From Talinum fruticosum (Eukaryota; Streptophyta; Magnoliopsida; Caryophyllales; Talinaceae): a DNA stretch of 64,000 nt. The first letter of the stretch is position 1, and every line of letters starts with the position of its first letter. Below, piece by piece: positions 1 to 11,336 of this stretch. The stretch lies in the NCBI GenBank assembly GCA_021018815.1, contig JAITYX010000046.1, positions 2,793,501 through 2,857,500 of the forward strand, given 5' to 3'. The notes under the pieces are model-generated. The model was not told the origin of the DNA and did not search any database. It saw only the letters and a list, made by a program, of their open reading frames with translations. The position numbers were made by a program, and so were the translations under genes.

Positions 1-1459
1 CTCTAAAACTACTGCTATAAACATAAATAAGTTGCATTCACTCCGATATTTATCAAATCTATCCTTAATCTTCCCTATAAAGGAACAAATGAAATCATCT
101 CGCTGAATACTGATGTTTATCTAACAATTCTTTTATCGCACTCATATAAGAAAGAAATATATTAGATCTTGGATATTCGACCCGGAAATAATATTGATGA
201 TAGATTTAAAAACTTTTAAAATAGGAATTAGCTTCTGCACATTCTCCCAACCTTCATCACTAGGAAGGTACTCATAACTAGGATCTCGCTCGAGCAAATC
301 TAGGGAATACATCCTTAAACTTTAGTGCGATTATCAACATATCATAAGTATAATTCTATCGCATCTTGCTTTCAAGAACCAACTTCCTCTCGGATATTTG
401 CAAGCTGTTGAACAATTTCACTAAACAGTTTCATTCTTGCGTCACTTCCAGTTATATAATCCACACTATCATGGACATTTTTAATCACATCTTTTATCTC
501 TTGAATTCCTTGTTGAACCATAATGTTTAAAATGTGAGCTACACATCTAACATGAAATAATTTACATCCACATGGTAACTTCCTACTCCTTAAGATGGTA
601 TCTTTATGATCTTTATGCAACTATCATTAGCTGTAGCATTATCAATCGACACGAGTAAATACCTACACTAAAAAAATCAAATATTAAATTTAAAAATAAT
701 AGAAAAAAATTATAAAATAAAAAATAAAGCTAAAAGTTCAATAGACAGAGAGGTAAAAACTTACCTTGCTATCAACTTTCCATTCTCTTAAACCTTTCAT
801 GATAGCATCCGCTATTTGTATCCCACATCGACGAGGAGGTAAGTGAACAAAATTTAAGACACGCTTTTGTAACTTCCAGTTAATATCAACCCAATGACCA
901 GTGACAACCGTGTATTCAATCTTTTGAAGCTTCGATTTTCACAAATCATTAGTTATGGAAACCTTCTCAACATTTTGATGTGAGATCTTGTTCCATTACG
1001 GACGACCTTCTCTCATCATCAAATTAAACCCTTCTTCTTCTGAAATGGAAAATGGGTGTTCATGCATGAGAATCCAATGTGCTGCACATTCCCTCATTTT
1101 GGCCATATCAAGTTTCCCATCATGCAAAGAAGAAATCATTTGATTTCCAGTAACATCACATTCATCAATAACCACAAAGTTAATTCTTTTTTGGTTTCTT
1201 AAATTCTCCTTTCTTTGCAAACAAACACCTATGTGTCTATGCAAATGACATGTTGGCCCCCTTTTGTATATGTGAATTTTTTCTTACAGTGCTTACAACT
1301 GGCCCCTTGAGGCTGACGATTAACCATATTAATTTCCATATCATTCCAAACTTTTGATGTTCTCTTTCTCTTTAGTACTTTGAAAGTACCTGAATCATCT
1401 TCTCCTTGTTCCTCTATTGGCTCATTGTTAGAAACACGTTCACTATCATCAAAATTCAC
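1..1459 (-). pseudogene. hAT transposase (BED finger, RICESLEEPER-like), N-terminal part, broken
   Basis: Reading from 1,459 down, the minus strand encodes an acidic N-terminus, then a BED zinc finger (1,229-1,459, with SCKHCKKKF as the first Cys pair), then a block with DMAKMRECAAHWILMHEHPF (996-1,244), then a central block with FHVRCVAHILNIMVQQGI (372-620). Further weak similarity continues to the left edge. This order is that of plant hAT transposases, which bind DNA through the BED finger and cut with an RNase H-like fold in the nucleus. The blocks lie in different frames with stops between them, so the gene is dead. The C-terminal dimerisation domain and the 3' terminal inverted repeat would lie outside the window. 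No 5' terminal repeat was recognised upstream. The family call is firm and the exon limits are not. Confidence 0.82.
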
Positions 1460-2430
1460 TTCATTTTCAATATACTTAGGTTCTATATTACTTTCTTTTG
1501 AAGCTAATGGATCATCATTATTTGCTTACATTTTTGCATTCGCTATGCACAAGATATATATGTATGTAAGTAATTATCAACACTATCCAAGAAGTCCAAT
1601 TTTAAAAATACACTCATCATCCCAATATATAATCTTACAGAACCAAAATAATTTTTAATAATTCTTTCCTGATTATAAAGATAATTTAGCACTAAGCCAC
1701 ATATTTTTCACTTTTTATTTTCTAGACAGAATTTAACTTGAACTTCCAAATGGCATAACTTTTAATTCTGATATTGGATTTCAATTAATGAGCACAATAT
1801 AGAAAGGTATAAGTGTTGCCTACAACTTTTACTTTATGATAAACAGAAACCAACAATTATAAATACCATAAAAGCTCAAGTTTATCACATGGGTCAGTTT
1901 CGAGTCATAAATTGCACGAGTCACGGGAGAAAATTAATAACTCTCTCGATTTAAGTCCAAATTAATCAATTCAAAAACTAAAATGTGGAAAAAGTGTAAA
2001 TCTATCTAGCATATATTTTTTGAAATTTTTAGACGGTTATATAAATTATGGTGAAATTTTAAAATTAGAGAATTTTAGGTTAATTTTCTGGTTGTCCTAG
2101 AATTTGTAACTCATGCATAAATCAACCTCTTTCAATCATAAAACCCATGAAAATCTTTTGTAAATAAGTCCTAATAATAATTTTCACCCTCTAAAAGTAC
2201 ATTAAGTCAACCAAGCACAAGAAAAATAATAAAAAATATGAATTTTTATGGTTTTTACCTCCAAAGAAAGAGAATTAATCAAAAAGTGATGCTTCTATCT
2301 TCACTAATCAAGATCTGAAAATTTAATCATAAAAAGAGTTAAGAGTTGCTAAAGTGCAGTAAGAATAGATTGAAATTCTTTTACAACAACTGTTTTAAAG
2401 TTTAGAAAAAAACCCTAATTATACAAGAGC
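1460..2430. other. AT-rich non-coding stretch
   Basis: No credible ORF, repeat or RNA gene is seen. It lies 5' of the hAT transposase and may include that element's 5' non-coding part, but I could not find its terminal repeat. Confidence 0.4.
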
Positions 2431-2600
2431 AACTCACCAAGAATAAACAAGAGAGGCAAGAGGAAATTGGCGGTGGACGACATTGGTGGGCGGCGGCGGC
2501 AGCAGCAGGACGTCGGAGACGGCTGGGCGGCAAGATGCTGGTGACCACGTGCGGCGGTAAGGAGAGAGAGTGTGGCAATGTGAAAGAGAAGAATGGGAAA
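2431..2600. other. GC-rich, coding-like patch of unknown origin
   Basis: A short GC-rich island, rich in GGC and CAG units, stands out from AT-rich surroundings. On the minus strand it could encode a Pro/Ala-rich peptide, as in the first exon of some plant genes or captured gene pieces. It is under 200 bases, no start or splice site can be fixed, and I do not recognise a family. Confidence 0.2.
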
Positions 2601-2731
2601 GAAAGTACTTGCTATTTTTTTTAGAAGATATACATATTGATTTTTAGATAATATACATATAAAAGATAATAAAATTATATATAGCTAACTTTAGAAGATT
2701 TAGATGCTGATTTTTAGGCAATCATATCAAA

Positions 2732-2733
<2 letters not shown>

Positions 2734-2812
<79 letters not shown>
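2734..2812. repeat. (AT)n microsatellite
   Basis: About 79 bases of uninterrupted AT dinucleotides. Confidence 0.97.
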
Positions 2813-2814
<2 letters not shown>

Positions 2815-3016
2815 TTTTGCAAAACAAAAGATGAAAACAGGCAATTGAAATAATCAAATAGAGCGTAATTGAAATGAAGAAGAGAATGAATCAAAACTTA
2901 CTTTGATTAATAAAATGAAACTTGTACAGGAGATTGATAAAAAGGTTCTGAAGAGAGAAATTGGAGAAAAGTAGTGGTGATGATTACAAGTGATTTGTAA
3001 GAGGCAAGTGGGGAAT

Positions 3017-3059
3017 TGGCGATGCCTCCAAATGGAAAAATGAATACATATTTATAGAA
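3017..3059 (-). promoter_or_regulatory. 35S-like pararetroviral promoter: TATA box and leader start
   Basis: On the minus strand a TATA box (CTATAAATA, 3,049-3,057) is followed about 10 bases on by TTCATTTTTCCATTTGGAGG, which resembles the region around the start of caulimovirus 35S RNA. Upstream (3,060-3,560) are short repeated motifs with CATTACTC and TATTCAT and a TGACG-type box. Transcription would start near 3,020 and run leftwards. Function is inferred from resemblance only. Confidence 0.5.
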
Positions 3060-3650
3060 TACAATAATCAATTAATGCCGAACACTTGGATGGTTGAGGA
3101 TCTTGATTGGAATAAAATCATAATCTTGAAAATATCTTCCGACAATGTTGAATTACTGGAACAAGTGTTGATTGGACTGAAAGTATGAATAGTAGTTTTG
3201 TTGATAACATTAATCGTCCACTTTGTTGAACAGTCTTGATAGATGGAAAGCTTGAACAGTCTTGAACAATAATATCCATAAGTGAATAGTATCATCACAT
3301 AGACAATTGCTATTCATGGATGTTTGACGTATTTGCTTTGAAATTGATAGCCATCATATGGCAATTTGAGTAATGGCATCCCATCACCTTGAGTAATGTC
3401 ATTTCAGCACCTTAGAATATCACTTTGAATATCATTTCACGAGATGAATAGTAAGTCCATTAATAAGTGCCCTTATGAATATCCTCCATGAATAGTAAGT
3501 GACGAGTAATGTCCACTTCCTTCCGGGGATTTTGAGAAGTAAAATTTGAAATTTTACTGAAACAAAAACCTGTATAAAAAACATTAGAAAATAATAAATT
3601 TTTTTAAAATTTTTTAAAATTATTTATTTATTTTTGAATACCCTTTAAGG
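3060..3650 (-). other. Non-coding upstream region of the 35S-like promoter
   Basis: This AT-rich stretch between the last viral ORF region and the TATA box holds several short near-repeats (TTACTATTCAT, CATTACTC, GATATTCA). That is the pattern expected of a pararetroviral intergenic enhancer region. No ORF in it looks real. Confidence 0.35.
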
Positions 3651-3651
3651 G

Positions 3652-4690
3652 TTAAATGCTATATGGATCCCGGGCGCAAGGCCCATCAAAAGGATCATAA
3701 TCTGATTGAATCGAGGAATGAGATGAATTTGTGCTAGTCTTGAGGAGTAATTGTTGTTCTTGTTTCTTGAGTAACTTGATTTCCTGCTTGAGCAGTTGAA
3801 TTTCTTCATCTTGAACTTTCTCTTTTCCTTTGGAATTCTTTTCTTGTTTCTTTGGAGTAGGAGGGGCTTGTTGAGTTGATGGAGCTGTCTTCACTCCTAA
3901 GGCAGACTTGAATATTGAACTTGTCCCGCCATTTGATCTTGAATTCTCTTACCAATGAATATGATGCTGGAAGCTTATGATATTGAGTAATGGAAAATGA
4001 CCAGCATAGGATCCAAGGAAATCCATATTTCTTATGGAATGATATCTCCTTGAGATCCGGACTGATAATTGAAGTGTTTGAATAACTATTGTAATGTTTT
4101 TTGACTTCTTCCGGCCATATGTCTTGAGTAGATCCCATGGTTAACCACCATTCGTAGAACCATATGGGAAATTAAAATTTTGTTCTTGTATCAAAATTGA
4201 TAAACCAAGAATGATTGAATGGTCCGTATAGAAATGTATAATACCAGGCGTTTTCGTAATCAATATAATTGTAGCCTGATGGATTGAATGGTTGAGAAAA
4301 TGGTTTATTTGTATATCTATTGGGAAAATCTTTTTCGAGTGAATACTTTGAGGATCCTTAATTTTGAATAAGCTATTTGATTAGGATTTGTGCGGTCCGG
4401 AATGTGCTTGTATTTCAGTGGATTTTGAATCGACTAGAATAAACTCATAAAATGTTATGATTTTATGAGGGTTGTCATTAATAAAATAGCATTTTGGGGT
4501 AAATATGGTTTTGACAAATTCATTGAGTTAACGGAGGGTTTGAGGTGTTCTATACTTGGTATAGACAACGTGTTCTTTAGTAGGTTTAGTAAAATACTTA
4601 GAATCAAAGGAAGAATTTAATACTTGTAGGATTTTGAAATTTTGAAGAGGCTTGAGCATAGGTTAAAGGAGGAAAATCTTGACCGTGTAC
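3652..4690 (-). pseudogene. Pararetrovirus-associated ORF region downstream of the protease, broken
   Basis: Minus-strand blocks run from about 4,600 to 3,652 in shifting frames. One block, at about 4,430-4,560, is interrupted by stops. The next (3,806-4,138) contains KYGFPWILCWSFSI and a REFKIKWRDKFN-type motif. A third (3,652-3,894) is a Lys/Gln-rich, coiled-coil-prone tail. Similar hypothetical proteins occur in plant genomes next to caulimovirid or retroelement polyproteins, but I cannot assign a function. Where a reverse transcriptase would be expected I see no YxDD motif. The 3,806-4,138 and 3,652-3,894 blocks overlap in different frames, which suggests a frameshift near 3,850. Confidence 0.45.
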
Positions 4691-5260
4691 AGCTTGAAAT
4701 GAGTTTGTCATAGGGATTGAGAATTGAGGAGTAATTGGCTTGACAGACATAATGTTGAGGAGTTTGAATAGTTCTTTCTTTCTTTTTCTTCTTGATTCAT
4801 ATTGAAAGTTGAAAAGAAAGAATTGTTGTTAAAAATAACATTGATAAAAGGATGCTCTTTAAAAGATGAATCTTTTGAAAGCATTGAAGATATAAATTTG
4901 AAAGAAATACATTTATCATAAATTTGTGTATGAACGCCAAATTGATCAACTACGAAAGGATGAATTTGGGTGATAAAAGGAGTACCTAAAATGACTTCCT
5001 GTCCTATATCCTTGACAAGGACAAAGGTGTTCTTGAAACAATAACCTTGATTACAAATATAAGCATTTGATAATTTATATTTGACTTGTAGTGCTATTCC
5101 ATTAGCACTATGAAGACATTCTTTAGTTTCTCATAATATATAGATGGAATTAATCCTTCTTTAATATAATTTTGATCTGCGCCACTATCAAGTAGAGCAA
5201 TTGTATTGAGTTCAAAGTCATCATTAATTTTTAAAGTAATATAAATGTACTATTTTTTAT
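4690..5260 (-). pseudogene. Retroviral-type aspartic protease remnant of the pararetrovirus
   Basis: Reading leftwards from about 5,240, the minus strand encodes a stretch with IALLDSGADQNYIKEGLIP, the active-site loop of a pepsin/retropepsin-like protease (catalytic Asp in DSGAD). After about 60 residues comes a VILGTPF-type segment, the second conserved block. In the family this enzyme releases the viral polyprotein domains. It follows the zinc-knuckle segment, as in caulimovirids. A frame change near 5,130 and stops further on break the reading frame. Confidence 0.65.
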
Positions 5261-5275
5261 AATTAATATGATTAA

Positions 5276-5659
5276 TTATGGAAATAAATTGTTGATTAGA
5301 AGAACTTGGAGTGTCTTCATCAACATTGATTTATTTTCAATTAATGATAATCTTGTTTCTAGTTCTAAATCTTTAGTTTGAAGAAAACATAGATTTTGAT
5401 GTATTTCTTTAATTTGTTCTTTATGATTATTGACTTCCATTTTTAAGTCTTGAATATTAACTACCTTTAAAATATTTGGAGTTTCATATTTTTCAAATAT
5501 TTTATTAATACTGAAGTTAGGAGGAGTAGCTTTTAATAAATCTTCTTTTATTAAAATACTTTTGAGTTTTTCTAAATATTCCTTTCTTAATTCAGGATCT
5601 TGAATTTGTTTAATTAGGTCTAATAAAAATTCTTTTTCATTTTTAGTAGTATTAATCAT
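5276..5659 (-). pseudogene. Polyprotein segment between zinc knuckle and protease, coiled-coil-rich
   Basis: This 127-residue open stretch is rich in Lys, Glu and Leu, with heptad-like spacing in its second half (NNHKEQIKEIHQNL onward). It lies between the CCHC segment and the protease and overlaps the CCHC frame by a few bases, so a frameshift probably separates parts of one former polyprotein. No catalytic motif is visible. A spacer or assembly role is possible but not shown. Confidence 0.45.
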
Positions 5660-6123
5660 ATTGATACATTTGTAATAGATTCTAGATGATTCATTTCCGA
5701 TGAATAATCACTTGAATTACTTTCTAATTCATAAAGACCATTGTCTTCAGAATCGGAGGATGAGTTTTCTGAATTAACTGGAGTATCTTTGAGTTCAAAC
5801 AAAGAAATAATCTTTTCTTGAATTTCATGGTTATCACCACAAATTTCATTTAATTTTTCTTTAATTTTGTAATTTTTTGCATAATGACCTGGTTTTCTGC
5901 ATTTGAAACAAGTAGTTTTATGAGTGGTTTTCTTTTTTGGAGTATTTTTCTTAGGAGTTGTATTAGGAGTATTTGCTTTATTATTATCATTAGTACCATT
6001 AAATTTTTTCTTTTTATTAATTTGATTCGTTCTTCTTTTTTGAACAGAAGGAGCTTCAACTTTTGGAAGACAAAAGGCTTCAAAAAAGATCCTAATTCTT
6101 TTCGTGTAACGGCTTTGTCTCAT
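5656..6123 (-). pseudogene. Coat-protein C-terminus with CCHC zinc knuckle (pararetrovirus)
   Basis: The 155-residue open frame has a strongly basic Lys/Asn/Thr-rich tract (residues about 25-70), then the zinc knuckle CFKCRKPGHYAKNYK at about residues 71-85, then an acidic Ser/Glu/Asp-rich tail. The knuckle keeps C-x2-C-x4-H, but the last ligand is tyrosine, where a fourth Cys is expected. In caulimovirids this domain binds RNA during packaging and reverse transcription. The lost Cys suggests decay. The upstream coat core (6,251-6,660) is in another frame. Confidence 0.62.
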
Positions 6124-6250
6124 TGAATATCTTGCTTGTAACTTTAATTCATTGCATAAGGAAATACCTTCCTTTTTAATAAACCCTAGTAATTGACCAA
6201 ATGTAATTTGATCATATGGAATTGGGTCTTAGCCCGTAACTTCTTTTAAT

Positions 6251-7440
6251 TTATTGAATATTCGTTGAGAAAATAAATTTGGTAATCTTGAAATGAATTT
6301 TTCCTTCCAATAAGGTCTGGCGACAATCTTGTCTTTTTAATAGATATGTAAAATATGTATCTTTATACCAATTGTAATCTTTTAGAGTAGGACATCTTAA
6401 ATTTGTTAATAAAATTTCTTGACCACTTAACATATCTTTTGGAGTACCTAGAAGATTGACAACTATTGTATGGACTAAGGTGTAAACCGCTTCTTTATGA
6501 TTTTTAATACTCGATCGTTCTTCGTTTGTCATGTAATTTTCCCACCAGGATTTTAATGATCCGGTGAAACCCGAGATTAGTAAATCAAAAGCTTGAGTTT
6601 CTGGAGCACCTTTAGATGTGTAGGCAGCATATGTCATCATCATCCTATGAAGAATAATTAATGCTTCAAGTTCGGATTTTCCATCTAGATTCCATTCATA
6701 GATGGAGCCACCATCAAAAGCTTACGTAACTACCGATTTTATTGATTCAAGTTGAAGATCCGGAGGAATGCTTACGGAATAATAAGGAATTTCTTTTTTA
6801 TTAAAGATTTTATTAATATTAGTTACTTCTTGATCTTCTTGAGAGATGTCTAAGACATTAAGAGTATTACTTGAACTGGCTGCTTGTTTAAGTTTTTCAT
6901 CTATTTTCTTAATTAATGGGGTATCTGGAATTTCTAAATTTTTATTCTTATTGAATTTAATGAGAGGGGATGAAATATCATTTAGGAATCCTGGTTTTGT
7001 TGAATCTCTATTTAAATCTAGATTTTCTAATTTTTTTGATAATAAGTCAATATCTTCTTTTTAGATATTGCTTCTATTTGAGTGGAAACCATATTAACTT
7101 GTTAAGAAATTATATGTAAAATTTGATTAGTATAATTATTTTGATGATAAACGTTTTTAATATCTTCTAATTCTATTTGAGAATCATCTGGATCTTTTCT
7201 TCTTATTTTGAATGGAGCAGCAGGAATATGACCTTGATACTGTTGGGATCAAAATCTCTTGTAAAGGAGGAGTTATAGAATGAAATATATTTCCATCTAA
7301 TAACGTCCATTTTTTTGCTAAGATTTTGATTAGTATTAATTTCTTTAATACCATGAGGATCTAGTAAATTATTTTCTTGAGCAAACATGGTCCACCATGT
7401 AAAGAATAGAATATTGCATTCAGTTCTTTCCATTAGTGAA
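6251..7440 (-). pseudogene. Coat-protein core of the endogenous pararetrovirus, broken
   Basis: The best part is 6,251-6,643. It contains DLLISGFTGSLKSWWENYMT and later LRCPTLKDYNWYKDTYFTYL, both typical of the capsid domain of petuvirus/florendovirus-like polyproteins. Upstream (6,660-6,740) is a segment with FDGGSIYEWNLDGKSE, cut by a stop, and 7,203-7,433 contains TMFAQENNLLDPHGIKEI, a conserved block between movement and coat domains in related polyproteins. At least three frame changes separate these blocks. The region would have built the virion shell. It cannot do so now. Confidence 0.62.
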
Positions 7441-7471
7441 TGCCATTCTTGCCTTATGAATTCTTGAGCTT

Positions 7472-8226
7472 TTAAATCAAAATGAGATAAAAACCATTCT
7501 TTTTATCTCTATTCTCAATTGAATCGAAATCTTTTCTTAAATAATCTTTATTAATTTCAAAGGGTTTTGAAATAGCATTAATAGAAGAGTATGAAGGAGG
7601 TTGCATAACTGAATGAGTAGGTGAACCTATTGATGAATTATCTTCGTCAATTGGTTCTGCTATAGGTGATTTGTAATAAATTTTTGAGGAAGAAGAAGAA
7701 GAATCTTTTACTTGATTATCTTTTAAATAACCATAATTAGTAGATTTTGAAGGCATTGAAAAAGAGTGCCTTCCTCGACCCTCTTTTTCTAAAAGTCTTG
7801 AAGAAAGAGTTCTTTCCTTAATAGAATTAAATTTTATTAACACTCTGCCATCGGGCTCTTCAATTACTTGTTGAATATTCTTTTGAGCAATATTCCTAGG
7901 AGGCTTAATATTTTGAATAATAAATTCTTGAGGAATAGTTATTTCATTCAATTTTAATAATTTAGGAGTAAAAATTGAAATGTTTTCTGATTCAATTTTT
8001 AATAAAATTGTTTCATCTAAAGAAGGCTTTAGTAAACACTTTGGATTAAGTTGAGAAGATAATAGCTTAAAAAATAAATTCTATAAGTAATGGTCCTATT
8101 TATTTCAATTATTGCCCAAATTATTCGAGTAGATCCGAATGATCCTTGGATAATGGTTACATTAATTCTAGATATTCATCTACAAAATGATTCAAAAGTA
8201 TTATTCGGAAAACTTTCAAGAAATTT

Positions 8227-8228
<2 letters not shown>
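7472..8228 (-). pseudogene. Movement-protein-like segment and linker of the pararetrovirus, broken
   Basis: 7,472-7,951 is one open frame with a Ser-rich linker (KDSSSSSSKIYYKSP) of the kind that follows the movement domain in related polyproteins. Above it (about 7,960-8,200), another frame gives a hydrophobic stretch with NVTIIQGSFGSTRIIWAI and TYRIYF, weakly like the end of the caulimovirid movement domain, which lets virus pass between plant cells. The N-terminus is missing. The sequence meets an (AT)n tract at 8,230. The linker call is better supported than the movement domain. Confidence 0.4.

Positions 8229-8229
<1 letters not shown>

Positions 8230-8270
<41 letters not shown>
8230..8270. 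repeat. (AT)n microsatellite
   Basis: About 41 bases of pure AT dinucleotides at the broken N-terminal end of the pararetrovirus. Confidence 0.95.
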
Positions 8271-8271
<1 letters not shown>

Positions 8272-8272
8272 C

Positions 8273-8426
8273 ATGTAGAAACCGTCAATTGGGTCGGAGG
8301 AGAAGGTAGATGACGGTTCGAGTAATGGCGGTAGAAGTGGTTCTCCGAAGAGGCGATTGAGGAGGAAATCCAGAAAAACTATACGAAATACACGAAGAGC
8401 AAGAGCCGTAGCTGGAATTGTAATCC

Positions 8427-8428
<2 letters not shown>
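8273..8428 (+). other. GC-rich insert between two (AT)n tracts, Arg/Lys-rich open frame
   Basis: This 156-base island is open on the plus strand and would encode a basic peptide with SPKRRLRRKSRKTIRNTRR. A minus-strand frame through the same bases is also open (8,176-8,430). It starts just after a stop and runs into the next (AT)n tract. I do not recognise it; it may be a captured exon piece or the tip of a transposon. Confidence 0.25.

Positions 8429-8499
<71 letters not shown>
8429..8499. repeat. (AT)n microsatellite
   Basis: About 71 bases of AT dinucleotides. Confidence 0.96.
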
Positions 8500-8502
<3 letters not shown>

Positions 8503-9954
8503 CTAATATGTGTATTATGACTAAATAAAATGATTTTATGTCATCAAAGTTTTGAAAGGTATAAATATATAATGAATTAATTGAAGGAGGAGGAGAAAAA
8601 GTTATAAGACTATAACCAATTTTGCGGCTTATAACAACTAATGGTCATGAAACACATGCTCCAAAATGGACCAATTTAATATTCAAAACATGTATCATTT
8701 GTTCACCAATGTTAGTCATATCGATGATCTTCTTTCTAATGATCGCTAATGATTTATTATTCACATAATTTATATTAGGATAATAAAATATCTAAATTTT
8801 TATTCAAAATCAAATAATAAAATTAAAAAAATTTCTTACGTACATAACATTTTTTTATGTACATAGGTAGTCATTGATCAATATTAACAAATAGAAACAT
8901 TACAACTATACTTTAAAATTAAAACTATCAAATTATACAATTATAAAATTTATTCCAACTTGTTCTAACTTATTCCAACTTGTTTTTACGTATAAGAAAA
9001 CCATGTCTATTCTTATTAGGAATTCTCTTAGATCCCCATGCTATATTTTTTTAATCCGAGATAAGTCATAAAGGGAATGCAATATAATGGAGGAAGGAAA
9101 AATCGAACATGAGATCTAATTTATCCGAGTACCTCGATCTTGATCACTAGATTTAGACCTTATTGGTAAAATTCTACGTTATATGCTAAATGAGTAATAG
9201 AGACCATTTGGGTCCAAAATTAAAAGTACTAACCAATGAAAGACAAAAGGCGTAATTGAAATCGGGGGTGGTGACAACAATAGTTTCATTTTATGCAAAG
9301 TGTCCAAATCAAAAGTAAAAGTAACTAAAAATTCACCTAAAACCTTATGGATCACTTGAAAACACTTTTGCTATATTTTACACATGGTTATTTTTGTTAG
9401 ATCATATCGTTCAACAAATATTATAAAACATACACGTTATGATGTCCTTTAGCAACTATAACGAGTGGCTAATAATTTATTCTAGCATGATTTCTGTTAA
9501 AATCATGAATAAATAAATTGTCATTAATTTTCAAATCAAGTTAAGTCATTCAAAAATAAAGTATTACATGTTTATATTCAATTGCTCCTATTATCAAGCA
9601 TACCAATCGAAAATTCTATATACAAAAATCTAAATTTATTAACTATTAAAATTCATAATTCTTAAATTTACATCAATTATATTTATTTTATATTTTTTTA
9701 TTTGTATGAAAAGTAAACTAGATTAATATGAATTATATATTCATTATCAACATTTCATCTGTCTTGATTCTTGGTTTTCATCTATATAAATGTTAGTAAT
9801 TGATAAACAAAAGTTTTAATAGATTAAGTATAACCAAATGCTTTACTTAAGAAATATAAATCAAAATAATTATGCTAAATTAAAAAATTTACATTATTTG
9901 CTAGATCGATGATAAAAAAAAAAAAAAGTTCTTCACATACTAATCTCCACAAAT
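8500..9954. other. AT-rich non-coding stretch
   Basis: No supported gene or element is visible. A short poly(A) run lies at about 9,914-9,927. Confidence 0.4.
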
Positions 9955-10235
9955 TTTAGCTCATTTGTTTCAATTTGTTTAGGCTCATTTGTAATTAGCT
10001 TGTGTAAGCTCGGCGAGCCGAGCTTGTTTAGGCTCGCTTGGTGGGCTCGTTCGGCTCGTTTGCTCGGCTCGTTTACTCGTTCGTTCATTCGCTCATGTAG
10101 GCCCGACGAGCTTACGGGCTCCCACATTGCAAGCTCGAGCTCGACTTGGATAACTATCCAGGCTCGGCTCGGGCTCGTCACAAGCTCGCCTTGGCAAGGT
10201 TTTATATGAGCCGGCTCGGCTCGTGTACACCCCTA
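9955..10235. mobile_element. hAT-type non-autonomous element with GGCTCG subterminal repeats
   Basis: The right end reads CGGCTCGTGTACACCCCTA. Its reverse complement TAGGGGTGTACACGAGCCG is a common plant hAT terminal repeat. The body is packed with short GGCTCG/GAGCCG units in both orientations, a typical set of subterminal transposase sites. The left terminal repeat was not found, so the left limit is approximate and the copy may be truncated. No coding capacity. Confidence 0.6.
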
Positions 10236-10303
10236 GTTGTTTCTTTCAATTAGAAGATTTATAAGGTTCCATATCGATTACAAAGATGATGCATCAACAA
10301 AAT

Positions 10304-10885
10304 TAAGGATGACAATGGGTCCTAGACCCGACCCGGATCCGACCTGAATTAGTTGGTCTAGATCCGAAATTTTTGGACCCGATGGGTCTAGGTGGGTCCG
10401 GGACCAAGTGGGATTATATGGGTCTAGAATTTTGACCCAAACCCAAACCCATGAACCCGATTAATTTTCTTAAAATATGACTTACGTTTGTCTTTCCCTA
10501 ATTCTCTTAAATAATTTAATCACTCATTGCCTCATTCGCTCATTATTAATCATCTTGCATAATTTTCAAACACTTACTCTCACTTTTTTTTTTTCAAATT
10601 TGTTCAATTTGCTTGATTTTTTAATATTTATTTTAATTTTTCAATTTATATGTTACTAAGTACATGTGTGAAAAATAAGAGATTTGTATTATCTAAAAAT
10701 GTGTAATAATATTAAATGAGGTAGAAGAATGATAAGATTATATTGTTTCTTAACAATTTTAGGTTGAAATAGTCTAGACTCATTTAGGACCCGTTTAGCT
10801 TCACAAACTCGACGGGTCCGGGTACAAGTCCAAAAAATTAAACGCCACTTGGACCCGACCTAGGTCTGACCCATTGCCATCCCTA
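10304..10885. mobile_element. hAT-type MITE with GGGTC-rich subterminal repeats
   Basis: Left end TAAGGATGACAATGGGTC pairs with the right end, whose reverse complement is TAGGGATGGCAATGGGTC. Flanks are AACAAAAT (10,296-10,303) and AACAAGAC (10,886-10,893), a decayed 8-bp target duplication typical of hAT elements. The subterminal parts repeat GACCCG/CGGGTC. The 582-bp body has no transposase, so it would have moved only with help from an autonomous hAT. Confidence 0.8.
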
Positions 10886-10893
10886 AACAAGAC

Positions 10894-11336
10894 TACTACA
10901 ATTATATATTAATACTATATGTTTAATTTATTCGTAATCATACTATACCATCTTTATATCTAACACAAATATATAATTGGTTTGTCACTTTGCGTATATG
11001 TTTTTAAATAGGTACAATAATGACAACTTTGCTCAAGAGAAAGTCAATTGGATCGTTCATGAGTTTTGCCATTACATCAATCATTGTTAGTCACGGATGC
11101 ACGATGAGTTCACATTGCTATCTTGTGTGTTTCGGCTAAGGTTAATGTTCTTACATACATCTTATCAAACATTTAAAAATATATACACATACACCAAATT
11201 CAATTTTATTAAGAATTTTCTATTCTCTTTCAAGATCTAACTATATTATTGGAATAAATTTTGTTATATATATCTTCAATTTTAGAGTGATTGCGAACAT
11301 AATTGATGTGAATATAGAAACTTTTTATTGGTATTA
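10894..11336. other. AT-rich non-coding stretch
   Basis: Nothing recognisable as a gene or repeat is seen here. Confidence 0.35.

Larger units (their letters stand above)
3000..8228 (-). mobile_element. Endogenous pararetrovirus (Caulimoviridae-like), degenerate
   Basis: On the minus strand from about 8,228 to 3,000 the order is: movement-protein-like segment, coat-protein domain, CCHC zinc knuckle, coiled-coil segment, aspartic protease with DSGAD, a further ORF region, then a 35S-like promoter. This order and the promoter fit integrated caulimovirids of the petuvirus/florendovirus type. All coding parts carry stops and frameshifts. No reverse transcriptase/RNase H region could be seen between the protease and the promoter, so this copy is at best partial. 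The upper end stops at an (AT)n tract, and the lower end is not defined. No integrase is present, as expected for this group. A gag-like Ty3/gypsy relative is the main alternative. Confidence 0.6.
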
